In this document: in pieces, positions 26,456-34,732 of the stretch | How positions within the stretch are numbered: the first letter of the stretch is position 1 | How the letters are laid out: each line of letters starts with the position of its first letter | Assembly (NCBI RefSeq): GCF_030159995.1 | Contig: NZ_BSNM01000014.1 | Coordinates: 310,001-374,000, forward strand | Direction: 5' to 3' | Source: Litoribrevibacter albus | GTDB lineage: Bacteria > Pseudomonadota > Gammaproteobacteria > Pseudomonadales > Litoribrevibacteraceae | Length of the DNA: 64,000 bases | Notes under the pieces: generated by a model | Told to the model about the DNA's origin: nothing | The model's input: only the letters and a program-made list of their open reading frames with translations | The model's database searches: none | Program-made: the position numbers and the translations under genes

Positions 26456-27853
26456 GTGATTGAACAAGTAAAACTTGCTTTGGAGGACACCAAATTCACT
26501 CCGTTTTGGCTAGATGATCCTAATATCCCTAATGTTGAAGAGAATCTAAAGACGCACATTAAGACAGACTTACTGATAGTGGGGAGTGGCTTTACAGGAC
26601 TATGGAGTGCAGTTCAGGCAAAAGAACAAAAACCTAATCGTAGTGTAGTTGTTATTGAGGCGAATACGACTGCTATAGGAGCATCAGGTAGACCGGGCGC
26701 AATTTTATCACCTTCATTGATGCATGGAATGGAGAACACAGATCGACTCTTCCAAGATGAAATGAATGTGCTGGAACGGCTGGGTAAGGAAAACATGGAT
26801 CAGTTTCGCCGGACGATTGAGAAATATAACATAGAATGTGATGTTGAATGGTCTGGAGAGCTCATCGTGGCCATGGACGAGCAGGGCGTCAGTGACCTCG
26901 AAAATGAATATAAGCTGTATACACAGTACGGTCACGAAGCATATCTACTTGAAAAAGAGGCCCTTCAAAAAGAGATTCATGCCCCAACGTTTATAAAAGG
27001 CCTTTGGTCTAAGCAGCGCTCAGGGACAATTCATCCTGCCAAGCTTGCCTGGGGGTTAAAGCGCGTAGCAAAAGATTTAGGTGTTATCTTTTATGAGCAT
27101 ACGCCAATGATCTCAAGTACTAGTGAAAAGGACGGTGTAAGAGTACATACACCAAATGGGAGCATACAGGCAAAGAAAGTGATTTTGGCTACTAATGCAT
27201 TTACACGACATAAGAAGAAAATAAGAGCCCGGGTTGCAGCCATTCGTGACCGAATTGTAATGACTGAGCCTTTAACCTCTACACAACTTTCTGAATTAGG
27301 CTGGGCTAATAGGCAAGGGATATTTGATACTCGATCTCAGCTAAATTATATGAGGTTAACCAAAGATAACCGCATTCTTTTTGGAGGTCGGTTGGGTTAT
27401 TTCTACGGTAATAACACTGACCCAATCTATGATAAATCACCAGCCCCTTATGTTCGATTGGTTCAGGCGCTCTACACAACGTTTCCAACCATAGCAGGAA
27501 TAAAAATATCACATGCCTGGAGTGGACCCATTGCCTTAACTAATCGAATGACCGTGCATTATCAGCAGTTTTACCAAGGAAAAATGATCTATGCCGGTGG
27601 CTATTCAGGATTTGGAGTGACTGCGAGCCGATTCGCAGCGCGAATTGCCCTGGCAATAGTGGACGATAAAGAGATCCCCGAGCGTCAATTATCATTTACT
27701 AAAGCTGTCCCAGCCTGGATTCCTCCAGAGCCATTTAGATGGATAGGCATAAAACTTACTTTTTATGCGTTAGACACCTATAAGGTTAAAGGCGGATGGA
27801 GAGATGCCTGGTTTTATCTTTTGAAAAAAATGGGATTACCTTTAAAGCCATAA
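26456..27853 (+). CDS. FAD-dependent oxidoreductase of the D-amino-acid oxidase (DAO) family
   Basis: DAO-family flavoproteins oxidise secondary or primary amines such as D-amino acids, sarcosine or gamma-glutamylputrescine. The Rossmann fingerprint GSGFTGLWSAVQA near residue 43 and the acid end of the second strand (VVVIEAN) define FAD binding; the C-terminal YAGGYSGFGVTASRFAARIA is the closing FAD-contact segment. No signal peptide is seen. The C-terminal ~60 residues (WIPPEPFRWIGIKLTFYAL) are typical of PuuB-like members. An in-frame ATG exists at 26435 without a ribosome-binding site; AGGAG at 26446-26450 supports the GTG at 26456. The substrate cannot be read from sequence. Confidence 0.82.
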   Translation: MIEQVKLALEDTKFTPFWLDDPNIPNVEENLKTHIKTDLLIVGSGFTGLWSAVQAKEQKPNRSVVVIEANTTAIGASGRPGAILSPSLMHGMENTDRLFQDEMNVLERLGKENMDQFRRTIEKYNIECDVEWSGELIVAMDEQGVSDLENEYKLYTQYGHEAYLLEKEALQKEIHAPTFIKGLWSKQRSGTIHPAKLAWGLKRVAKDLGVIFYEHTPMISSTSEKDGVRVHTPNGSIQAKKVILATNAFTRHKKKIRARVAAIRDRIVMTEPLTSTQLSELGWANRQGIFDTRSQLNYMRLTKDNRILFGGRLGYFYGNNTDPIYDKSPAPYVRLVQALYTTFPTIAGIKISHAWSGPIALTNRMTVHYQQFYQGKMIYAGGYSGFGVTASRFAARIALAIVDDKEIPERQLSFTKAVPAWIPPEPFRWIGIKLTFYALDTYKVKGGWRDAWFYLLKKMGLPLKP

Positions 27854-27896
27854 CGAACCTTTGGATTTGCATAAAAAGTACTGAGCAACCGCTATT

Positions 27897-28364
27897 ATGA
27901 GTGAAGAGACAACCCTGAATTTGAAAACGATACTAGACAACTTCAGTAATGATTTTACGCAGCAAAGACTAGATTCTGTTGTTGAGTATTTCGCGGAACA
28001 CGCAGAGTATCGAGAGCTTGGTGGAAACATCATAGTTGGAAAAAAGAACATTAGACAGGCATTACAAAGGCTTTTTGACGGTGCCTATGGCAATTTAAAT
28101 TTTGAATCTAAGCATTTGATGATTGATGCTGAAAATCGAGCCGTGTGTTTTGTTTGGAACTGCCAGCATAGTTTGTTGGGCAGCCAAGGTTTAGATTTCA
28201 TCAATAAAATCATTTATTGGGGATTGAGGCTTTGGTATGGACAGCAGTTTTACTGGGAAGGTATAGATTACTTTATCTTTGATCACAAAGGGAAAATTAT
28301 CAGCAAGCAAACTTATGGAAAAGCGATATTACCAAAGTTTATTCGAGGCAAGTCAAATCATTAA
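27897..28364 (+). CDS. NTF2-like (SnoaL-type) cone-fold protein
   Basis: A 155-residue soluble protein with the NTF2/SnoaL pattern: an N-terminal helix pair (LKTILDNFSNDFTQQRLDSV), then VVEYFAEHAEYRELGGN, a phrase IVGKKNIRQALQRLF typical of SnoaL-type folds, and four beta-strands ending in YFIFDHKGKIIS. Such proteins bind small hydrophobic ligands or act as isomerases or cyclases; no specific catalytic set is recognisable. It starts 43 bp after the oxidoreductase on the same strand and may be co-transcribed with it. Ligand unknown. Confidence 0.7.
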   Translation: MSEETTLNLKTILDNFSNDFTQQRLDSVVEYFAEHAEYRELGGNIIVGKKNIRQALQRLFDGAYGNLNFESKHLMIDAENRAVCFVWNCQHSLLGSQGLDFINKIIYWGLRLWYGQQFYWEGIDYFIFDHKGKIISKQTYGKAILPKFIRGKSNH

Positions 28365-28851
28365 AACAATGTCGCAGTCACATGCTAACCAATGCAGTCA
28401 GAGTTTTATGGTATGACTCATTTTGAATATCATTTTTAGATAGCTGAGATCAATAGATCTTGTGACTAGTTTCTAACTCATGTCGAACTCAATAAGGGCT
28501 TACATAATTATCACAGTGCACTCAGATCATGCTGTTGGTGTAGTCATAGCGAGTGGTACTAATGCAGCAAACGCCCATATAACTTGGGATACAGCTAAGT
28601 AAATCCCAGTAAAGCCCCTGACACGATCAATATAATACTACGCATAATATATATTATGTTAAATTATGTATTTTGTGAGAACTACTCAGTTAGCGGGTTC
28701 ACCAAGATGCCTACTCTATGCGTTAATTTGAATAAAACTGTTGATGACGGATGACGTGCTTGTTGCTTGAGAGCTCTTCTTAATCCGTTTTTCAGTACGT
28801 ACCGTTTTAATGAATTAATAGAGCTCATTTTTGTGTGATGTGACTTTGAAC
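28365..28851. other. 487-bp gene-free region between convergent genes
   Basis: No coding frame with a ribosome-binding site, RNA gene or clear terminator is seen. The region is A+T rich. It includes a perfect 16-bp palindrome of CATAATAT/ATATTATG at 28643-28658, followed by a second TTAAATTATG stretch. It lies between the stops of the NTF2-like gene (+) and the alpha/beta hydrolase gene (-), so it should hold the 3' ends of both transcripts. Confidence 0.5.
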
Positions 28852-29784
28852 TTACGCCACTTTCTCTGATTCAGGTTGAATGCCTGATCTTGTTCCATGC
28901 TCAATGCTATTCACAAAATCAATGATCAGCTGATTAAATTTCTCTTTGTGGCTATGGTGTGCCCAGTGCTTACCGCCAACTGTATGCCTTGTTAGATCAA
29001 TCACATATTCATCGTAGAATTCAAAAAGCTTGTCTGAAATGAAGTTGTCTTCCGTTGGAATAATTAACTGTACAGGGACAGCTATGCTTTTCTCGCCTGG
29101 AATACTTGGAGGATTCAACGGATTTTGTCGATACAGGTTAATTGGGTTGAGACAAATTTTCTCAATATCTTCCTGGGTTGCGTCCAGATACATATCATCC
29201 GTAGCCACTCCATTCTTTGTAAGAACGGTTTTCCATACGGTTTTACCAATGGTTTTGAATATAGATTCAGGCAATACCGGGATATTAAACAAGTACACGT
29301 ACCACGAAAAAGCCCCTTGCTTTAGCGCTCTTGCCAGCCTTGTCGGTTGCAAAGACAAAAGGTTTCTTCGTGCCCAATCAAGCATCAATGTTAAATGAGG
29401 GCCAGACATACTCGAGTACGAAAGCACCCTTCGTGCATAATAGGCTTCTGAGATAAACGACCAACCTATGACCGACCCCCAGTCGTGCCCGACAAGATGA
29501 ACCTTTCCTTCTTTGCCAACAACCGCATTGATGACTGCCTCAATATCAGCCAACATATTATTCATTCGATACGCTTTGCGCTGAGCCGACCAAGTCGAGC
29601 TACCAACGCCACGCATGTCAAAAGTCACAACCTGAAAATCTTTTTTTAATGTTTCTACCTGATGATGCCAGGTCTTATGACAGTCCGGGAAACCATGTAG
29701 AAAGACTATTGTTGGCTGATTTTCGCTACCGTGCACCTGTACATACAGCTCAACATCATAGCTACTTACTGTTAATTCTTTCAC
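28852..29784 (-). CDS. Alpha/beta hydrolase, epoxide-hydrolase-like
   Basis: A 310-residue alpha/beta hydrolase of the epoxide hydrolase/haloalkane dehalogenase group. HGFPD (30-34) is the oxyanion-hole motif, GHDWGSVIGW (99-108) carries the nucleophile Asp101, and a His lies in GKHWAHHSH (~278). An Asp nucleophile, not Ser, points to an epoxide hydrolase or dehalogenase type chemistry over an esterase; the cap residues that would settle it are not clear. The start is a GTG preceded by AAGGGGG. It is the last gene of a three-gene minus-strand operon, 14 bp after the M24 gene. Confidence 0.85.
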   Translation of the reverse strand: MKELTVSSYDVELYVQVHGSENQPTIVFLHGFPDCHKTWHHQVETLKKDFQVVTFDMRGVGSSTWSAQRKAYRMNNMLADIEAVINAVVGKEGKVHLVGHDWGSVIGWSFISEAYYARRVLSYSSMSGPHLTLMLDWARRNLLSLQPTRLARALKQGAFSWYVYLFNIPVLPESIFKTIGKTVWKTVLTKNGVATDDMYLDATQEDIEKICLNPINLYRQNPLNPPSIPGEKSIAVPVQLIIPTEDNFISDKLFEFYDEYVIDLTRHTVGGKHWAHHSHKEKFNQLIIDFVNSIEHGTRSGIQPESEKVA

Positions 29785-29798
29785 GCAAGCCCCCTTCT

Positions 29799-30653
29799 CT
29801 ACGCTGCCACTGTTTGAAGTGCCGATGACTTCGCTTGAGTCACGTGAGGTACATTATCGTCCAACCAGTAGGCTGTTTCCTCGGTTATGACTAAGATTTC
29901 TTCCCACTTTGCGCCTGTCTGTCCATCCTGGCTTGCGAGATGTGGTTCAATTGCCCATGTTCCTGGCAGAGGTGGATGATCAGACTCTCTTAAATCGTTC
30001 CATAGTGGAGATCGCTGACGAAACAGCCCCTTAACAATACCAGGGACCAGCCATTGCAACTGACGGCTACTGAACCCGAATATGGAAACATTATCGTAGA
30101 GGCTCTGATGCGTTTTAGTGACTCGATGGCCTAGCACTCGACGAGGGTAAACTTGATGAGCATTTCGGAAACCTGCATCAGAAATCATCTCATCAACATC
30201 AAAATAGATCTTTTGAAACGTCTTCTCTGCAAGCGTAGCTTTGAGTATGTACTCTCGGATATCAAGAAGCGTATTCTGAATCTGCTCAAGTACAGGATTG
30301 GATTGTCCGAATGATAACGCATAACCAATGTCTGCTGTGTAGCCACCAACTGTTGGTGCGACATCTAAAATGACAGGCATCCCTTTTTCCAGCTTTCTGT
30401 TGGTTGGGAAAAAGTGAAAATCAGACCAAAACCCTGTAAATGCAGTTCTATCACCGAACCAGGCAAAGGGTTTATGGAGATAGCTATCAACCCCTCGTTC
30501 ATCAAGATACTCTTTGATTAATTGTGCGGCTTCTTTTTCGGTCATTCCTTCAGTTAACTGCTTTTCTACCGCCTGAACCGACTCGTACGCTAATGCTTGA
30601 ACATCTTTAAAGCGATCAAGTTCATGTTGGTTAAAATTGGCTATCTTTTGCAT
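29799..30653 (-). CDS. M24 (pita-bread fold) metallopeptidase family protein
   Basis: The fold is that of Xaa-Pro aminopeptidase and methionine aminopeptidase. All five dinuclear metal ligands are visible: Asp97 (VILDVAP), Asp108 (YTADIGY), His176 (VLGHRVTK), Glu236 (WAIEPHL) and Glu251/252 (KWEEILVI). At 284 residues it has only the catalytic domain, so it lacks the creatinase N-terminal domain. An insertion between the His and the first Glu (~180-230, FSSRQLQWLVPGIVKGLF) is unusual. It may be a peptidase, or a hydrolase or lyase using the same fold. Spaced 14 bp from the alpha/beta hydrolase and 45 bp from the upstream PF10118-type gene. Confidence 0.85.
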   Translation of the reverse strand: MQKIANFNQHELDRFKDVQALAYESVQAVEKQLTEGMTEKEAAQLIKEYLDERGVDSYLHKPFAWFGDRTAFTGFWSDFHFFPTNRKLEKGMPVILDVAPTVGGYTADIGYALSFGQSNPVLEQIQNTLLDIREYILKATLAEKTFQKIYFDVDEMISDAGFRNAHQVYPRRVLGHRVTKTHQSLYDNVSIFGFSSRQLQWLVPGIVKGLFRQRSPLWNDLRESDHPPLPGTWAIEPHLASQDGQTGAKWEEILVITEETAYWLDDNVPHVTQAKSSALQTVAA

Positions 30654-30698
30654 TTTGTATCTCCTAAATTCGAATCACGTTGTGATATTTATTGTTTA

Positions 30699-31631
30699 TT
30701 AAGCAACGGCTTCTGCCCTTTGGGCAGCTGGAGAATGCGCCAGATAATCAATTGCTTGCTGGGTGTCTGCTTCTGTGGACGGGTTATAACTCGGGGATAA
30801 ATATCGCGCTGACTGAAAGGCTAGCCAGCTTAATGAGGGTAGATTTCCCTTCTTCGCTTTGTGACGCCACTCCTTCCAGAATGAACGCCCAATCAGACGG
30901 CTTTTATGCTTTTTGATGGTTGGATCTTGCTTCATCAGGTGAGTCGCCCCCATAGTCCACAGGCCGATCAACCCGGTGAAAATCAATGCCATCTGCGGTG
31001 CACGACCGGCATAGTTACCACCCATGTACTTATAAACATCAAAAGCCACATTTCGGTGCTCAATTTCTTCCGCCGCGTGCCAACGCAGAATATCCAATAT
31101 GGTTTCATCCGCATCTTTTTGATCCCAGTTTTTATTCTCCAGTGCGTACTTTCCTAGTACACAAGTGAAGTGTTCAATGGCTGCAATTAACCCCAATCTA
31201 AGTACCAACCAGCGTTTTTCTAGTGACTTAGGCAGGTTTTTACCAAACGGTTTATCGCTTAGAGGCTGTTCAAAAATCCATTCCACTTTTTTCACGAATG
31301 CGTCTGTATCGAGACCATGAGTTTCCAAATATTCAGCAAGACCAGCGCTGTGCGCCCTAGCATGCATAGCCTCTTGCTTTATGAACCCTTTAACGTCTTC
31401 TCGAAGTTGCTCATCTTCAATATAAGGAAGCGCTTTGTTATATAGACGGCAAAAGAAGAACTCTCCTGCGGGTAAAATTGTGTGAATTACACTAATAAAA
31501 TGGCTACTGTAGGGATCATCAGGAATCCAGTGCAAAGGTGTTTCGGAATAGTCGAACGACACCTTGCGTTGAATTAAATGGACGTCCGTTTTGGAATGTA
31601 TTTTTGAAATGTTTGAATCAGTAACACTCAT
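30699..31631 (-). CDS. PF10118-type (metal-dependent hydrolase) ferritin-like protein
   Basis: A ~310-residue member of the family annotated as metal-dependent hydrolase (PF10118), which has a helical, ferritin-like fold. The putative metal ligands lie in GEFFFCRLYN, FIKQEAMHARAH and HAAEEIEHRNVAFDVY, that is Glu and ExxH pairs expected of a diiron or similar centre. A hydrophobic stretch (PQMALIFTGLIGLW) is near residue 225. The real chemistry of this family is poorly defined. The frame runs back to a GTG at 31643, but AGGTG spaced 6 nt from the ATG at 31631 supports the latter. It is first in a minus-strand operon divergent from the AraC-type regulator. Confidence 0.78.
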   Translation of the reverse strand: MSVTDSNISKIHSKTDVHLIQRKVSFDYSETPLHWIPDDPYSSHFISVIHTILPAGEFFFCRLYNKALPYIEDEQLREDVKGFIKQEAMHARAHSAGLAEYLETHGLDTDAFVKKVEWIFEQPLSDKPFGKNLPKSLEKRWLVLRLGLIAAIEHFTCVLGKYALENKNWDQKDADETILDILRWHAAEEIEHRNVAFDVYKYMGGNYAGRAPQMALIFTGLIGLWTMGATHLMKQDPTIKKHKSRLIGRSFWKEWRHKAKKGNLPSLSWLAFQSARYLSPSYNPSTEADTQQAIDYLAHSPAAQRAEAVA

Positions 31632-31841
31632 GCCACACCTCACTTCAGTTAGATGAATCGTTACATGGAAAGAGAAGTTCCTGATACTTATGAAGGTATA
31701 AGAATCTGGATTTTTTCATTCTCATGTAATCCTGAGGTTCAAGCAGGTCAGTTTTTGCCAAGAATCTATCATTTTCGGACAAGGTCACAGTTACGTTGAG
31801 TTAATTAAAAAATCAATGCGCTATAATTTACATAATTTTAT

Positions 31842-32897
31842 GTGCCATTGTATTATGTAGAGATGTTTAGATTCGGCCCAAACGATAAAGTCTTTGATTT
31901 CAGATACTTCCCGCCATTGATCAGAACGGCAGTAGAGGAAGGTGCTGACTTATGTGAATTACTCAGAGGAACGTGCATTCCAGAATCAGCACTCGGTGCG
32001 GATGACTATAAGGTCAGTGTCAGTCAATTAGAGGTATTGGTTGGAAACATCAGCCAGCTCTGCCGTCCATTTTTGATTATGGAATACGGTTCGCAATTAA
32101 ACCTTAGTGCATTTGGCATTGTGGGTTATGCTGCGTTGAGCAGTCCCACAGCTCGTGATGCGTTGCGTATCGCCAATCAATACATGCCTATTGTGTTGCC
32201 GTTGCTTGATATTCAGGTTGAAGAAAAATCTGCGTATGCAGCGATCAAACTTGAATTAACCTATCCAATCTCGACAAATGCTGGCAAAGCACTTTTGGAA
32301 GCGTCCTTAGCGAGCCTTTATACAATGGCTCAGTTTGTCTTGTTAGACAAAATGCCTAAGGTCCGGCTTGAAGTTAAACACAAGCTAGAGCCTTATCACT
32401 TTGAATTTGCACAAATGATGGATGCAGACATACAAGGCGAATGCCAGCACAATCAAATATTCATTCCGACGGATGTATTAAATCTCCCCCTCCCCTTAGC
32501 CAATCAAGTTTCATTCAATATGAGCATTAAACAATGCGATGAGTTGATGGAGCAGCTACCGACTCTTGATCGAAGCCTTACTTCTGGTATTCAACGTCGT
32601 TTACTTCATCATCAAGGAGAAACTCAGCTAACACAGGAGGAAATCGCCAGAGAGTTATTTATCAGCGTAAGAACCTTGCATCGGTTTTTGAAACGGGAGG
32701 GCTCCAGCTTCCGTGACATAGTTAATGACACGCTCACTCTGAAAGCCAAGTACCTGCTTGAAGAAGATAAATACAGTATCAGTCAGATTGCACAGGAACT
32801 GGGGTACACCGATGCGGCTAACTTTACTCGCGCATTCCGAAATCACACTGGTGCTACACCAACGGAATATAGGAAGAAAATTCAGGTACCCTCCTAA
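31842..32897 (+). CDS. AraC-family transcriptional regulator with PF12625-type ligand domain
   Basis: The C-terminal ~100 residues form a double helix-turn-helix of the AraC type (LTQEEIARELFISVRTLHRFL then ISQIAQELGYTDAANFTRAF, with the usual HTGATPTEYRK end). The N-terminal ~200 residues resemble the arabinose-binding-like domain PF12625 (LVGNISQLCRPF, FGIVGYAALSSPTARDALRI), common in regulators of lipid or aromatic pathways in gammaproteobacteria. It starts divergently 210 bp from the PF10118-type gene and so probably controls the hydrolase operon. The start is uncertain: GTG at 31842, or ATG at 31863 with a weak ribosome-binding site. Inducer unknown. Confidence 0.85.
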   Translation: MPLYYVEMFRFGPNDKVFDFRYFPPLIRTAVEEGADLCELLRGTCIPESALGADDYKVSVSQLEVLVGNISQLCRPFLIMEYGSQLNLSAFGIVGYAALSSPTARDALRIANQYMPIVLPLLDIQVEEKSAYAAIKLELTYPISTNAGKALLEASLASLYTMAQFVLLDKMPKVRLEVKHKLEPYHFEFAQMMDADIQGECQHNQIFIPTDVLNLPLPLANQVSFNMSIKQCDELMEQLPTLDRSLTSGIQRRLLHHQGETQLTQEEIARELFISVRTLHRFLKREGSSFRDIVNDTLTLKAKYLLEEDKYSISQIAQELGYTDAANFTRAFRNHTGATPTEYRKKIQVPS

Positions 32898-33050
32898 TCA
32901 ACACACATTACTTTGCCATTTGGTAATCTTGCGATAAACCTGCCATGAAATATGAGACGTACTATTTAAATGTGATGATAGGCGTTTGGAAGCCCCTTTT
33001 TAGTCATCAGGTTAGGAACTTTCAGTAATTATCCACTGAGGATAATGACA

Positions 33051-33845
33051 ATGAACATTCGGTTTGATTGGTTAAACAAAACCCAATTTCCAATGACTTC
33101 ACTGGCTATTTCTGTATGCATGGCAGTTCAACCCTCATCTGTTTTTGCCAATGGGCATGATGACAATGAAGAAGTGCCCTTTGAGGAAGCACGTATCTAT
33201 TTTGAGTTGAATGATACAGACGGCGATTTAGGTATTCATGGACTGATCGATGGTGACGCCTGGAAATATCTTAAAATTGAAGACCCTAATGAAAAAAATA
33301 TGCTTGAGGCGAGAATCAAAGGCCGACTCAGACAGCAAGGCATGACGGAATTTTTCTTTGAAAGTGCTGAACCCAGCTTCGACGAACTAGATCCCTCTGA
33401 GTTCTTTGAACGTTTTCCTGAAGGTACCTATGAGGTAGAAGGCGTTAGCCTCGAAGATGAGGAATTAGAAAGCGAAGTATATTTGTCTCACGTGATCCCT
33501 GCGCCAGCGAGTGGTATTACTATATCAGGTGAAGACTATTCTGAAGATTGCGATGAAGACGTTCCTGTTGTTTCTGCACCCATTGTGATCGCATGGGTGC
33601 CTGTCACCAGTGACCACCCTAGCCTTGGTACATCAGGTGATATTGAAGTTGAGATGTACCAATTGGTTGTGGAAATCGAAGAGCCTGAAACATATGTTTA
33701 CAGCGTTGATTTGCCCCCAGACGTCACAGAGCTTTCTGTTCCTGATGGATTTATTGAATTGGCGGATGAGTTTAAGTTTGAAGTGTTGGTTCGCGCTACC
33801 AACGGAAACCAAACAGCCATTGAAAGCTGCTTTGAAGTTGAATAA
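33051..33845 (+). CDS. Acidic secreted protein of unknown function
   Basis: The N-terminus has a signal peptide with likely cleavage after Ala33 (SVFA-N). The mature part is strongly acidic and begins with a conserved-looking block, ELNDTDGDLGIHGLIDGD (~53-70), whose DTDGD spacing resembles a calcium-binding loop. The end (LPPDVTELSVPDGFIELADEFKFEVLVRATNG) reads like a beta-sandwich, Fn3-like domain. Two Cys (SEDCDEDV and ESCFEV) could form a disulphide in the periplasm. The ATG at 33051, 8 nt after GAGGA (33038-33042), is preferred to 33045. It precedes a two-component system and an outer-membrane protein gene. I do not recognise a named family. Confidence 0.7.
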   Translation: MNIRFDWLNKTQFPMTSLAISVCMAVQPSSVFANGHDDNEEVPFEEARIYFELNDTDGDLGIHGLIDGDAWKYLKIEDPNEKNMLEARIKGRLRQQGMTEFFFESAEPSFDELDPSEFFERFPEGTYEVEGVSLEDEELESEVYLSHVIPAPASGITISGEDYSEDCDEDVPVVSAPIVIAWVPVTSDHPSLGTSGDIEVEMYQLVVEIEEPETYVYSVDLPPDVTELSVPDGFIELADEFKFEVLVRATNGNQTAIESCFEVE

Positions 33846-33851
33846 AACACA

Positions 33852-33894
33852 TTAGCTTCATAATCTAACTCATTGATTTAGTTTATGAAGCTAA
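33852..33894 (+). repeat. 12-bp perfect stem-loop after the acidic protein gene
   Basis: TTAGCTTCATAA (33852-33863) pairs with TTATGAAGCTAA (33883-33894) around a 19-nt loop, beginning 6 bp after the stop. There is no T-run, so it could end or stabilise the upstream mRNA. Confidence 0.6.
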
Positions 33895-34051
33895 CTGTCT
33901 TCGACGTAGTGTGCATTTGAGTCGACTAATGTTAGTTTGACGCCTTGGGTTGCTTAGTGAGGCATCTGATAAAGCGGTCTATCCTTAACGACAGACAACC
34001 GTTTGGGGACTACCATTAATAGACTCAGGTTGCATTTATTTGATGGCATGA

Positions 34052-34732
34052 ATGATGAAAATTCTACTCATCGAAGATGACCAAGTCATTGCAGATTTGA
34101 TTTGCAAGGGAATGAGAGAAGCCGGTTATGGTATTGATCATACTGATGATGGAGTAACCGGCTTGAGTCATGCTCTGTCCGGTTGTTATGACCTTGCGGT
34201 TGTCGATTTGATGCTGCCGAAATTGGATGGGTTATCCATCATAGATTTGGTTCGACGTCGAAAAGTTAACTTACCCATCATCATTTTAAGTGCAAAGCGT
34301 TCAGTCGATGAACGAATCAGTGGACTTCATCACGGTGGTGATGACTACCTGACAAAGCCTTTCTCCTTCAGTGAATTGCTTGCCAGAGTCGAAGCTTTGC
34401 TACGACGATCAAGTAATGTTGTTGAGCCAACAACAATTGCCTACAGAGATTTAGAAATTGACTTGTTATCACGTGGCGTTGTCCGAGGTGGTAAAAAAAT
34501 TGACTTACAGCCGAAGGAGTTTTCGTTATTAGAATACTTACTTCGTAATCAAGGCCACGTGGTTTCCAAGACCATGATTATGGAACGCGTGTGGGATTAT
34601 CACTTTGACCCAGGAACTAATGTCGTCGAAGCGCGAGTTAGTAAGTTACGAGAAAAAATAGACAAAGGATTTGACTCTCCATTGATTCATACAGTGAGAG
34701 GCTTGGGATATGTCCTTAAAGAACAGCATTAG
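34052..34732 (+). CDS. OmpR/PhoB-family response regulator
   Basis: A 226-residue two-domain response regulator. The receiver has the acidic pocket E8, D9 and D10, phospho-acceptor Asp52 (VVDLMLP) and Lys102 (YLTKPFSF). The C-terminal winged helix has the OmpR landmarks (LQPKEFSLLEYLLRN, VEARVSKLREKID, HTVRGLGYVLK). It overlaps the histidine kinase gene by 23 bp, so the pair is translationally coupled. Targets are unknown; the flanking acidic secreted protein and outer-membrane protein are the natural candidates. Confidence 0.93.
   Translation: MMKILLIEDDQVIADLICKGMREAGYGIDHTDDGVTGLSHALSGCYDLAVVDLMLPKLDGLSIIDLVRRRKVNLPIIILSAKRSVDERISGLHHGGDDYLTKPFSFSELLARVEALLRRSSNVVEPTTIAYRDLEIDLLSRGVVRGGKKIDLQPKEFSLLEYLLRNQGHVVSKTMIMERVWDYHFDPGTNVVEARVSKLREKIDKGFDSPLIHTVRGLGYVLKEQH

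Noticed and set aside
26435-27853. The FAD oxidoreductase and NTF2-like pair as T6SS cargo
   Set aside because: They lie downstream of the T6SS locus after a 299-bp spacer, have no secretion-linked domain and match ordinary metabolic families.
28678-28740. Short frame starting at an ATG near 28707
   Set aside because: Fifteen codons without a ribosome-binding site; no support.
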